From Bacteroidota bacterium (GTDB taxonomy: Bacteria > Bacteroidota > Ignavibacteria > Ignavibacteriales > Melioribacteraceae): 25,576 nucleotides of DNA. Numbering within the stretch: the stretch's first letter is position 1; each line of letters starts with the position of its first letter. This document shows, one piece after another, positions 8,830 through 15,399 of the stretch. The notes under the pieces were generated by a model. That model was not told where the DNA came from and made no database searches. It worked only from the letters and a program-made list of their open reading frames with translations. The position numbers were made by a program, and so were the translations under genes. The stretch is taken from positions 1-25,576 of the forward strand of contig JAEXOD010000112.1 of the NCBI GenBank assembly GCA_023447335.1, read 5' to 3'.

Positions 8830-9612
8830 TTAATTTATAGGGTCTCCCCATTCATACATATATTCAACAACACCGTCATAATATACTCTGAACATCCAGT
8901 AATGACGATAAATACAGCCGCTTGGACAGTCACCAAACCCATAAGAATAAACCAATTGAACATAATCATTCAAAACTTCTGCCGTTATATTGCTACCGTC
9001 TCCCATAGCACTATTTGCATAAACATTTTTTATTCCGTTAATACCTTTTAAAGTATTAAATAGGGGATGTAGGTTTAATTGATTTTCCGAAGAAAAACTA
9101 AAACCGTTAAATCCGGCAAAGTTATAATAATTGCTATAGTTAAGCTTATATTGTCTAGTCAAACTATCAAAACTTGTATTGCCAGAAAAATTATGGTTAA
9201 TTATTAAACTATTTACCCAGGCTTCCGAAGTATCAACTTCAATTAAAAAATTATTTGTCTCCGGATTCGGAAAAACACCTATTTTATAGCCGTTAATTAC
9301 TATATTATGTGCTGTTAGGTAATTAGCATTATATACTTGGCAGAGTGAATTGAAAAATAGATTTTTAATTTCGGAAGGTATTTCTATTACGCTTTCATAA
9401 AGTTTAGGGTCTAACATCATCTCCCTAACTGCAAGAATACCGGCGTAATTTTGATATAACATCAAAACACTATCCGGTATGCTGCTATAATTTACATTAT
9501 CGATTTTTTTGTTTAAGTATTTTGATTTTGTCGATTGTTCGTTACTTTCATTATCACAACCTAAAGCAAAAATCAAAATAGCGGAAACAATTAAAACCGC
9601 CATCTTTTTCAT
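8830..9612 (-). CDS. Lipoprotein of unknown function with CPSGC motif
   Basis: A 260-aa predicted lipoprotein. The signal peptide ends in the lipobox ALGC, with lipidated C19 followed by Asp20, so it may stay at the inner membrane if E. coli sorting rules applied, which is doubtful in this phylum. No enzyme family is recognised. The C-terminal segment GDCPSGCIYRHYWMFRVYYD (from residue 227) has a Cys pair (C229, C233) in a CxxxC spacing that could form a disulfide or bind a metal. Similar C-terminal DCPSGCxxxHYWxFxV segments occur in uncharacterised Bacteroidota lipoproteins, as far as I recall. The start ATG overlaps the preceding 63-codon gene by 4 nt, which implies translational coupling. 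A second Met at codon 4 is possible. Confidence 0.75.
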   Translation of the reverse strand: MKKMAVLIVSAILIFALGCDNESNEQSTKSKYLNKKIDNVNYSSIPDSVLMLYQNYAGILAVREMMLDPKLYESVIEIPSEIKNLFFNSLCQVYNANYLTAHNIVINGYKIGVFPNPETNNFLIEVDTSEAWVNSLIINHNFSGNTSFDSLTRQYKLNYSNYYNFAGFNGFSFSSENQLNLHPLFNTLKGINGIKNVYANSAMGDGSNITAEVLNDYVQLVYSYGFGDCPSGCIYRHYWMFRVYYDGVVEYMYEWGDPIN

Positions 9613-9800
9613 TTTTTTTCTTTTTCGTTTTTTTCGTGTTCTTCAACAAATTTTTTAATGTCTTCAAGGTAATTCAAAATTGCTTTTGCTTTACTAACTC
9701 CAAACGAAAATTTGTAATTTGGGTTGTTTCCGGTAAATATTGTTAATATTGCACTCCCCTTGTATTCTCCCACTTCTGCCGCTAATTTTTCTTCTGACAT
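9609..9800 (-). CDS. Conserved small protein, 63 aa
   Basis: A short acidic cytoplasmic protein. It contains EYKGSAILTIF, then FSFGVSKAKAILNYLEDIKKFVEEH and a charged Lys/Glu tail. The pattern 'EYKG..., F.FG..KAK.IL...E.IK.FV' matches a family of roughly 60-residue uncharacterised bacterial proteins that I recognise only by pattern. Coding status is supported by an AGG-type ribosome site about 9 nt before the ATG at 9800, by the 4-nt overlap with the following lipoprotein gene, and by protein-like composition. There is no signal peptide or membrane helix. It follows the protease-like lipoprotein gene by 39 nt. Its function is unknown. Confidence 0.7.
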   Translation of the reverse strand: MSEEKLAAEVGEYKGSAILTIFTGNNPNYKFSFGVSKAKAILNYLEDIKKFVEEHEKNEKEKK

Positions 9801-9839
9801 AGTTAACCTTTTTTTTAATATTAAAATATTAATTTACAA

Positions 9840-10883
9840 CTATTTTTTAAAATTATCAAAAACATAACCGAATTTTATTAGTTTATCCGCATTCTTGTTA
9901 ATAAAATCCATGATTGTTTCTATAGGTATAACTCGTGTTACTCCATATTTTATATTTACTCTTTGTTCTATCATAATATTCCCCTTATACGGGAGTAAAG
10001 GATTATACTCGTACCCTTCATTTAGTGCTTCCGGTTTAAGAACATATTCATATTCAGCCGGTACGGAACGAACTAACCCGACAAGTTCAAAATTTGGAAC
10101 TCCGTCTCTAATTGCCAACACAATTCCACCGCTAAATCCCCTATTAAAAACCGCATCTATCAAAAATGAACCGTTTTCGTCTCGGTTTGGACTTGAAACG
10201 ATTCCTTTTGTAATCATTTTATAATTCATAGGATACCCTAACGCATAAATAAACGAACCCCATTCTAATTTTTTTGCCTCTCCGAGGGGATAATTAAATA
10301 CAGGGAACTGATTTAACTTGTACTGTAAAAATCTTTTTCCTATTACGGCTAAATCATTCAACTCGTCAACTAAAATAATATCGACATCACCGCCTTCGGG
10401 AAAATCATTAATATAGTTAGTTTGTTTAGTTTTAATAGAAATACTTTCTACAATATTTGTAACATTCCCTTTTTCGTCAATTTTATAAGTATAAACCGTA
10501 TCCGGAAAATTTATAATATGGGCACATGTTAGCAGGGCTACGTTTCCGTTTGTGCCATGTATTATTGTGGCTGTTCCGCTAGCCGTTCTATGATATACGC
10601 CTTTTTTATATGTAACTGCTTCAAAATTTTCCGAGTTTATTTCTTTTTTTGTTAATGTAAATTTTTCGTCTACAAAATAATTTTTATAATAAACTAACAC
10701 ATTTACTAATTTTACTGACTGGCTTACGGTTTCTAATTGCTCTGAACAGTTTTTATAAGGAAACTCGCTATCGTACTTACCATCTGTTAATGTAGGATAA
10801 ACGGTCTCCATAATATAAGTGTGACACCCGTTAAAAAAAAATATAATCCCCGCCAAATATACATATAATCTTAGTTTAAGCAT
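9840..10883 (-). CDS. Trypsin-like serine protease, putative lipoprotein
   Basis: A 347-aa chymotrypsin-fold protease, predicted to act in the envelope. Residues 1-20 look like a lipoprotein signal ending FFNGC with C20. The lipobox is imperfect but of a kind seen in this phylum. The catalytic triad is visible: H122 in LLTCAHI, D177 in ELNDLAVIG, and S251 in NRGFSGGIV. The last replaces the common GDSGG by GFSGG but keeps the oxyanion-hole glycines. SGTATIIHG before the His and YALGYPMNY before the Ser segment fit HtrA/S1-like two-barrel architecture. No PDZ domain follows. It is the first gene of the minus-strand run that ends in two sensor kinases, and it diverges from the N-acetyltransferase gene over 109 bp. 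Its substrate is unknown. It might process an envelope protein sensed by the kinases, but that is only context. Confidence 0.8.
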   Translation of the reverse strand: MLKLRLYVYLAGIIFFFNGCHTYIMETVYPTLTDGKYDSEFPYKNCSEQLETVSQSVKLVNVLVYYKNYFVDEKFTLTKKEINSENFEAVTYKKGVYHRTASGTATIIHGTNGNVALLTCAHIINFPDTVYTYKIDEKGNVTNIVESISIKTKQTNYINDFPEGGDVDIILVDELNDLAVIGKRFLQYKLNQFPVFNYPLGEAKKLEWGSFIYALGYPMNYKMITKGIVSSPNRDENGSFLIDAVFNRGFSGGIVLAIRDGVPNFELVGLVRSVPAEYEYVLKPEALNEGYEYNPLLPYKGNIMIEQRVNIKYGVTRVIPIETIMDFINKNADKLIKFGYVFDNFKK

Positions 10884-10964
10884 TTTAATCTCAAATTAAT
10901 AATTTATTAAATTATCTTTAATATAATCTTAAATTTTTACTTAAAAGTAAAGCAAAAAATGATT

Positions 10965-10978
10965 TATATTTGTATAAT
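10965..10978 (+). promoter_or_regulatory. Candidate -10/-7 element upstream of the NAT gene
   Basis: TATATTTG (10965-10972) fits the TAnnTTTG -7 element used by Bacteroidota sigma factors, and the adjoining TATAAT (10973-10978) fits a general -10 box. Either would start transcription within about 15 nt of the ATG at 10993, leaving little or no leader. That agrees with the lack of a Shine-Dalgarno sequence there. No convincing -33/-35 element is seen, and such AT-rich words occur by chance in this DNA. Confidence 0.25.
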
Positions 10979-10992
10979 AGTTTCAAAATTTT

Positions 10993-11739
10993 ATGAATGT
11001 AGAAAGTTACTTAAAATATTTAGACGTAGAGCCCCAAGAAAAGTTAACATATGTCTATCTTGCAAAATTACAAATGCAGCATATGTTAAAAATTCCTTTT
11101 GAAAATTTAGACATTCACTTAAACATACCAATTGTTTTAGAAAAGGAATATCTTTTTAATAAAATAATCAACAATAAACGCGGCGGTTTTTGCTACGAGC
11201 TTAATTATTTATTTTATAATCTATTAAAAGAACTTGGTTTTGAAGTTTATTTACTTTCATGCAGTTTTTACTATTCTAATATTGATAAATTTGCACCTGA
11301 ATTTGATCATCTTGCTTTATTGGTAAATTTATCTCAGCCTTTTCTTGTTGATGTAGGTTTTGGCGACTCTTTTCGTATTCCTTTACCAATCCCAAACGGG
11401 CAGATTAAAGATATAAGCGGAAAGTATCGCGTTTATAAAACTGACGATGAATTCTTTTTGCAACGTTTTAATGAAGAAAATTGGTTAACTCAATATAAAT
11501 TCTCTTTAGATCCCAAACATATAGAAGAATTTTCTGAAATGTGTCTACATCATCAAACCTCTCCCGAAACCATTTTTACTCAAAAAAAACTCTGTACTAT
11601 TGCAACCCCTTTTGGGCGAGTTACTTTAACCGATGACAGTTTAACAACAACTAATAATCGACTTAAAGAGAAACAGATTATTCTTGATTGTAACGATTTT
11701 AACGATAAATTAGCATCTCATTTCGGTATTATTTTATAG
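10993..11739 (+). CDS. nat: Arylamine N-acetyltransferase
   Basis: A 248-aa cytoplasmic enzyme of the NAT family. It transfers acetyl (or acyl) groups from CoA to arylamines, hydrazines or similar amines by a ping-pong mechanism through an active-site cysteine. The Cys-His-Asp triad is complete: C67 in RGGFCYEL, H106 in FDHLALLV and D120 in LVDVGFGD. The N-terminal segment KIPFENLDIH is also diagnostic. The length is slightly below the usual 260-280. Similar fold members make amide bonds in ansamycin biosynthesis, but no such gene cluster is present, so a detoxification or general acyltransfer role is more likely. The gene is alone on the plus strand, divergent from the protease operon and convergent with the GHL10 gene. 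It has no visible ribosome binding site. Confidence 0.93.
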   Translation: MNVESYLKYLDVEPQEKLTYVYLAKLQMQHMLKIPFENLDIHLNIPIVLEKEYLFNKIINNKRGGFCYELNYLFYNLLKELGFEVYLLSCSFYYSNIDKFAPEFDHLALLVNLSQPFLVDVGFGDSFRIPLPIPNGQIKDISGKYRVYKTDDEFFLQRFNEENWLTQYKFSLDPKHIEEFSEMCLHHQTSPETIFTQKKLCTIATPFGRVTLTDDSLTTTNNRLKEKQIILDCNDFNDKLASHFGIIL

Positions 11740-11792
11740 TTGTTTTGTTATTGCTTCACTATGCCGCTTTAATACCTTTTAGAACTTAGATT

Positions 11793-11935
11793 AACCGGAT
11801 TTTCAAGAAATCTCTGTAAATATTGGAAGGCTGTTTATTTCGACAGCCACCAAATGGATTACAGATCTATATAAATTTTACTCTAAAATTCTGTATTTAT
11901 CCTATAAACTCTTTTCTATCCTGAAAATTCCGGTT
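11793..11935. other. Structured convergent intergenic element with nested inverted repeats
   Basis: The gap of 272 nt between the NAT gene and the GHL10 gene contains no gene but clear symmetry. The outer arms AACCGGATTTTC (11793-11804) and GAAAATTCCGGTT (11923-11935) are complementary apart from one extra base. Inside lies a long imperfect hairpin (about 11810-11866) whose core GGCTGT/ACAGCC (11829-11834 and 11843-11848) closes an 8-nt loop. Its base pairs CTGTAA with TTACAG. The position between two converging genes suits a bidirectional terminator, but no T-tract follows the core. A small RNA or a repeat family member are alternatives. Confidence 0.45.
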
Positions 11936-11948
11936 CGGCAAAAATGTC

Positions 11949-11966
11949 AAAGTTTAATTAAACTTT
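11949..11966. repeat. Perfect 18-bp palindrome
   Basis: AAAGTTTAATTAAACTTT is identical to its own reverse complement. It has no loop, so it is more like a dimeric protein-binding site than a terminator. It lies 45 nt past the stop codon of the minus-strand GHL10 gene. In DNA this AT-rich an 18-bp palindrome is notable but not impossible by chance. Confidence 0.35.
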
Positions 11967-12011
11967 AGTCCGTTCCTCCACTGTTTCACTTGATTTCTCT
12001 TTTCAGTTTTA

Positions 12012-13469
12012 TCAATCAACAAATACAGGCTTACTAATATTTCCCAATTTATCAACCGCACAAACGGCATATTTGTCCGCCTTTTCCACACCTATTAATC
12101 TATTTACTGCAGGATATATTTTATACGTCCAATTATCATTTTTCTTTTCATAAACAACGTATAAGAACGCTTTTTTACCTTTATTTTCGGTAATATTTAA
12201 ATAAGTTTTTTCATCTTTAGTTTCTTTTAAAACTTTTGGCTTATTAGGTGCCTGTTTATTTATCCATTCATAAGTAGGGGTAATTGCCTGCTCGTTATAG
12301 ATATTTTTAATTATCGGCATTGCCAAAGTATCGTAATTATTCATTATTTGTTTCATGCTAAAAAGTACCGTACCGGCAGCATGTGAATTCATTGCGCGGG
12401 TAATCATAATTTGATTAATAATTTCGGTAGACATCTCTTTTATTTCATATCGAGGATTAATCCATAATCCCGGGAATACATTTCTATTTGCTTTATTTTC
12501 GCCCAACCACCACTTAAACAATACCGGATAACTATAACGAGGATTACTTGTTAACCAATATAATTGAGGTGAATAATAATCTACCCAACCTTTATTTAAC
12601 CATAGACGCGCATCTGCATATAATGTTTCGTATTGATCAAAACCCGTCTTTACTGTTTCGGGATAACCGGGACGATATAACCCGAAAGGACTAATTCCTA
12701 ACTTTACTTCGGGTTTTACTTTTTTAATTCCGGTATAAATTCTTTTCACAAATTTATTAACAGCATCTCGCCTCCAATCCCCTTTATTTAGTTTACCCCC
12801 TTGTTTTTTATATTCTGTATAACTTTCTTCATCCGGAAAATCCGCACCGTTGTTATACTCCGGATAAGGATAAAAATAATCATCAAAGTGAATTCCGTCT
12901 ATATCATAATTTTTTACAACTTCCATCACCACATTATATGAATGGTCTTGAACTTCTTTTAGAGTAGGAATTAACCAATAATAACCGTCTGTACTCAGTT
13001 TTGCAACATAGTTAGGTTTAGATTTAATAACACTATTATCAGAAATACTTTGTTTGCTTGCCGGATGACCTGCACGGTAAGGATTAAACCATCCGTGTAC
13101 TTCAATTCCTCTATTATGTGCTTCAGTTATCCAAAATTCTAATGGGTCGTAATAAGGCTCCGGTGCTTTACCTTGCTCGCCTGTTAGATAATAAGACCAT
13201 GGCTCAAAAGATGATTTATAAATGGCATCGCATTGAGGTCTAACTTGTAATACAATTGCATTCATATTCATTTCTTTTACTCTATCTAAAATATCAAGCG
13301 CTTCTTGTTTCTGTTTTTCGATATCCAAACCGGGGGCGCTTGGCCAATCAATATTAGCAACGGTAGCAACCCAAACTGCCCTAAACTCCCTATTAACCTG
13401 AGGCAATTTTTCCTGAGCATTTAAACACAAACCAAATAAAACAAATACTATCATAATATTTCTTAACAT
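12012..13469 (-). CDS. Exported GHL10-family glycoside hydrolase (DUF187 type)
   Basis: A 485-aa exported hydrolase. Residues 1-19 are the signal peptide (MLRNIMIVFVLFGLCLNAQ). The GHL10 TIM-barrel covers about 27-345: FRAVWVATVANIDWPS at the start, QVRPQCDAIYKS, HGWFNPYRAG, DGIHFDDYFYPYP (191-203) with the probable acidic catalytic cluster, LGISPFGLYRPG and DYYSPQLYW. A Fn3-like C-terminal domain follows (about 400-485). E. coli DigH (YddW) of this family cleaves peptide-free peptidoglycan glycans, and cell-wall turnover is the best-supported guess here. The frame stays open for 67 codons upstream (to 13670). That extension lacks protein character and would bury the signal peptide, while the chosen ATG at 13469 has GGAGAT at good spacing. 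It is a single-gene unit, convergent with the NAT gene. Confidence 0.9.
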   Translation of the reverse strand: MLRNIMIVFVLFGLCLNAQEKLPQVNREFRAVWVATVANIDWPSAPGLDIEKQKQEALDILDRVKEMNMNAIVLQVRPQCDAIYKSSFEPWSYYLTGEQGKAPEPYYDPLEFWITEAHNRGIEVHGWFNPYRAGHPASKQSISDNSVIKSKPNYVAKLSTDGYYWLIPTLKEVQDHSYNVVMEVVKNYDIDGIHFDDYFYPYPEYNNGADFPDEESYTEYKKQGGKLNKGDWRRDAVNKFVKRIYTGIKKVKPEVKLGISPFGLYRPGYPETVKTGFDQYETLYADARLWLNKGWVDYYSPQLYWLTSNPRYSYPVLFKWWLGENKANRNVFPGLWINPRYEIKEMSTEIINQIMITRAMNSHAAGTVLFSMKQIMNNYDTLAMPIIKNIYNEQAITPTYEWINKQAPNKPKVLKETKDEKTYLNITENKGKKAFLYVVYEKKNDNWTYKIYPAVNRLIGVEKADKYAVCAVDKLGNISKPVFVD

Positions 13470-13861
13470 AATTGAATCTCCGTATACATTATTGCATAAA
13501 TCACATTTTAAAAATAATGTTTTTTTTGAAAATTTAATAGTATAAGCGGTTAAATAAGCTAAATGTTCAAGCTTTTTGATTAAAATTTCCCATACATGAT
13601 AAACCTTCCGCATTTTGTCACTTAGATTATTTAACATAATTAACCGTAATTGCAAAATTAACCCGTGCATTTATATATTGTTCAATTTAAATTTCACTTT
13701 TCACCGTTTAATTTTTAAATATTACGCTATTTCACTTTTTTACCTTTCTGTTACATCTTGTTACAAACAATAACTTTTTGGTGACAACTTAATTAGTAAG
13801 TTTACCGTCACAATAATCAAGAATAAACAATTTTTACAACTAAAAAAACAGGAAGGAAAAA
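13470..13861. other. 392-nt divergent intergenic region
   Basis: This region separates the divergent GHL10 and HEAT-like genes and must hold promoters for both. It contains no supportable gene. The leftward part is an accidental open extension of the GHL10 frame. The rightward part has two GTTAC words 10 nt apart (about 13770) and the hairpin listed separately at 13781-13811. No tRNA-like fold is visible. Confidence 0.6.
13781..13811 (+). promoter_or_regulatory. Hairpin or operator upstream of the HEAT-like gene
   Basis: GTGACAACTTA (13781-13791) is followed by a 5-nt loop, then TAAGTT (13797-13802), a 4-nt bulge and GTCAC (13807-13811). The inner 6-bp and outer 5-bp stems make an interrupted inverted repeat 50 nt before the ATG at 13862. 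It could be a regulator binding site or a leader hairpin. This is inferred from symmetry only. Confidence 0.35.
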
Positions 13862-14290
13862 ATGGAACGTTACGAACAAAACACAAATCGCAAGGTTGTA
13901 GGATGGGTTATATTTTTGTACATATTATTCAGTGCTGCTTTACTTCTTGCCGAACCGAATTCTAATACCAATAGGGAAGAGAATAAAATTAACAACTTAA
14001 TTACTGCTTTACGTTCTGATAATGAAGGATTAATGAAAAGTGCCGTATATTTAGCGGGTAAATACAAAATTGATGCAGCAGTTGACGAATTATGCTTTTT
14101 ATATAAAAACACAACAAACCAAAACACAAAATACTTAATTGCGATATCTTTGTATAAAATCGGAACTGAAAAAAGTTTTAATGCGGTTACAAATTTATGC
14201 TGCAAAGATAAAAACAAAAAATTTAGATTTATTGGTAATGAAATAGCAAAACAATATAGTGACACCACAAATTATATAACCAAAAAATGA
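13862..14290 (+). CDS. Small HEAT-like repeat protein with N-terminal membrane segment
   Basis: A 142-aa protein. After a short polar start, residues about 12-31 form a hydrophobic segment (VVGWVIFLYILFSAALLLA) that serves either as a signal peptide or as a membrane anchor. The rest is alpha-helical with two to three HEAT-like units: NLITALRSDNEGLMKSAVYL, AAVDELCFLYKNTT and TKYLIAISLYKIGTEKSFNAV. HEAT repeats usually mediate protein contacts, and no catalytic motif is seen. The start is well supported by AGGAAGG just upstream of the ATG. It is 80 nt ahead of the sugar-binding protein gene on the same strand and may be co-transcribed with it. An antisense open frame of 132 codons over the same DNA has no protein character and was rejected. 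Confidence 0.75.
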   Translation: MERYEQNTNRKVVGWVIFLYILFSAALLLAEPNSNTNREENKINNLITALRSDNEGLMKSAVYLAGKYKIDAAVDELCFLYKNTTNQNTKYLIAISLYKIGTEKSFNAVTNLCCKDKNKKFRFIGNEIAKQYSDTTNYITKK

Positions 14291-14370
14291 ATTTTTACAA
14301 TTTTTTACAATTAATTACAGCAAAAGATTAATTATTTAAATAAATTAATAATAAAATTTTAAGAACTTTT

Positions 14371-15399
14371 ATGAAGAATATTAAAATAAATTTGGTAGTA
14401 GTGTTGCTGCTTGCGGTAAGTTTATATGCCGAAGACCGTACTCGCGTTTTTAATTTATCAGGTTATTGGAGATTTTCAATCGGGGATAACGCTGAATGGA
14501 AAAATACCGGTTTCAATGATAGTAACTGGGAAGATATTCGAGTTCCAGCTTTTTGGGAAGATAAAGGTTATCATGGTTATGACGGTTACGCATGGTACCG
14601 CAAGCAGTTTATTATTTCTGATAAATACCTTAACACGCAATTGTATGTTGAGCTTGGTTACGTTGACGATGTTGACGAAACTTATATAAACGGTGTTCTT
14701 ATCGGTAAAAGCGGTTCTTTTCCCCCTGCTTATATTACATCATATTTCTCTTACCGTAAATACCCCATTCCTATGGGTTTATTAAAACCGGGAAATAACG
14801 TAATTGCCGTTCGAGTATTTGATGACGAGCAAGGCGGAGGCATTGTGAACGGCGAACCCGGAATTTATAATTATAAAAGCATTTCTTTTGCTGTTGGTTT
14901 AGAAGGTTACTGGAAATTTAAACCTGCAAATAACGAAGAATTTAAAAATATAAATTTTGATGATTCTAAATGGGATGAAATAATAGTACCGGGATTTTGG
15001 GAAAATCAAGGATATAAAGATTATGACGGATACGCTTGGTATCGTAAAAAATTTAAAGTTTCAAAATCTATTGCCGGACAAAAGCTAGTTCTCGTTATGG
15101 GGAAAATTGATGATTACGACCAAGTATATATAAACGGCAAACTTGTAGGTTCAACCGGTCAAATATCAAATGTAGATAATAATTTAGGTGATAGTTATGA
15201 TAAATTCAGAGGTTATTATTTGCCAGATAATATTCTTAACGCTAACGGTGATAACGTTATTGCCGTAAGAGTATATGACGGATATAAAGACGGTGGTATT
15301 TATGAAGGACCTATTGGAATAACAACTCAAAAAAGTTACGTCGAATTTTGGAAAAAGAAAGAAAAAAGAAGTTTTTGGGATAGAATATTTAATAACTAA
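14371..15399 (+). CDS. Secreted protein of two tandem GH2-type sugar-binding (jelly-roll) domains
   Basis: A 342-aa exported protein with a signal peptide at about 1-21 (ending SLYAE). Two homologous domains follow at about 28-168 and 176-320, offset by exactly 148 residues in their first halves. Both contain GYW, a NW/KW-x-I-x-VPxFWE segment, G-Y-x-x-YDGYAWYRK, D-Y/D-ETYINGxLxG-like turns (ETYINGVLIG, QVYINGKLVG) and NVIAVRVxD. This is the galactose-binding-like fold that precedes the catalytic domain in GH2 beta-galactosidases and related enzymes. No catalytic barrel is present, so the protein is probably a glycan-binding or adaptor protein. It ends with a basic tail (FWKKKEKRSFWDRIFNN) instead of a T9SS sorting domain. 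Its stop codon overlaps the stop codon of motB on the other strand. Confidence 0.85.
   Translation: MKNIKINLVVVLLLAVSLYAEDRTRVFNLSGYWRFSIGDNAEWKNTGFNDSNWEDIRVPAFWEDKGYHGYDGYAWYRKQFIISDKYLNTQLYVELGYVDDVDETYINGVLIGKSGSFPPAYITSYFSYRKYPIPMGLLKPGNNVIAVRVFDDEQGGGIVNGEPGIYNYKSISFAVGLEGYWKFKPANNEEFKNINFDDSKWDEIIVPGFWENQGYKDYDGYAWYRKKFKVSKSIAGQKLVLVMGKIDDYDQVYINGKLVGSTGQISNVDNNLGDSYDKFRGYYLPDNILNANGDNVIAVRVYDGYKDGGIYEGPIGITTQKSYVEFWKKKEKRSFWDRIFNN

Noticed and set aside
9895..10224. 109-codon plus-strand frame inside the protease gene
   Set aside because: It overlaps the triad-bearing protease completely, has no ribosome site and shows no known motif.
13470..13670. 67-codon N-terminal extension of the GHL10 gene
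   Set aside because: It would place the signal peptide at residue 68. The ATG at 13469 has a GGAGAT ribosome site and a normal signal peptide follows directly.
13870..14268. 132-codon antisense reading frame over the HEAT-like gene
   Set aside because: It is Phe/Leu/Ile-rich shadow sequence with no ribosome site, while the plus-strand gene has AGGAAGG and recognisable repeats.
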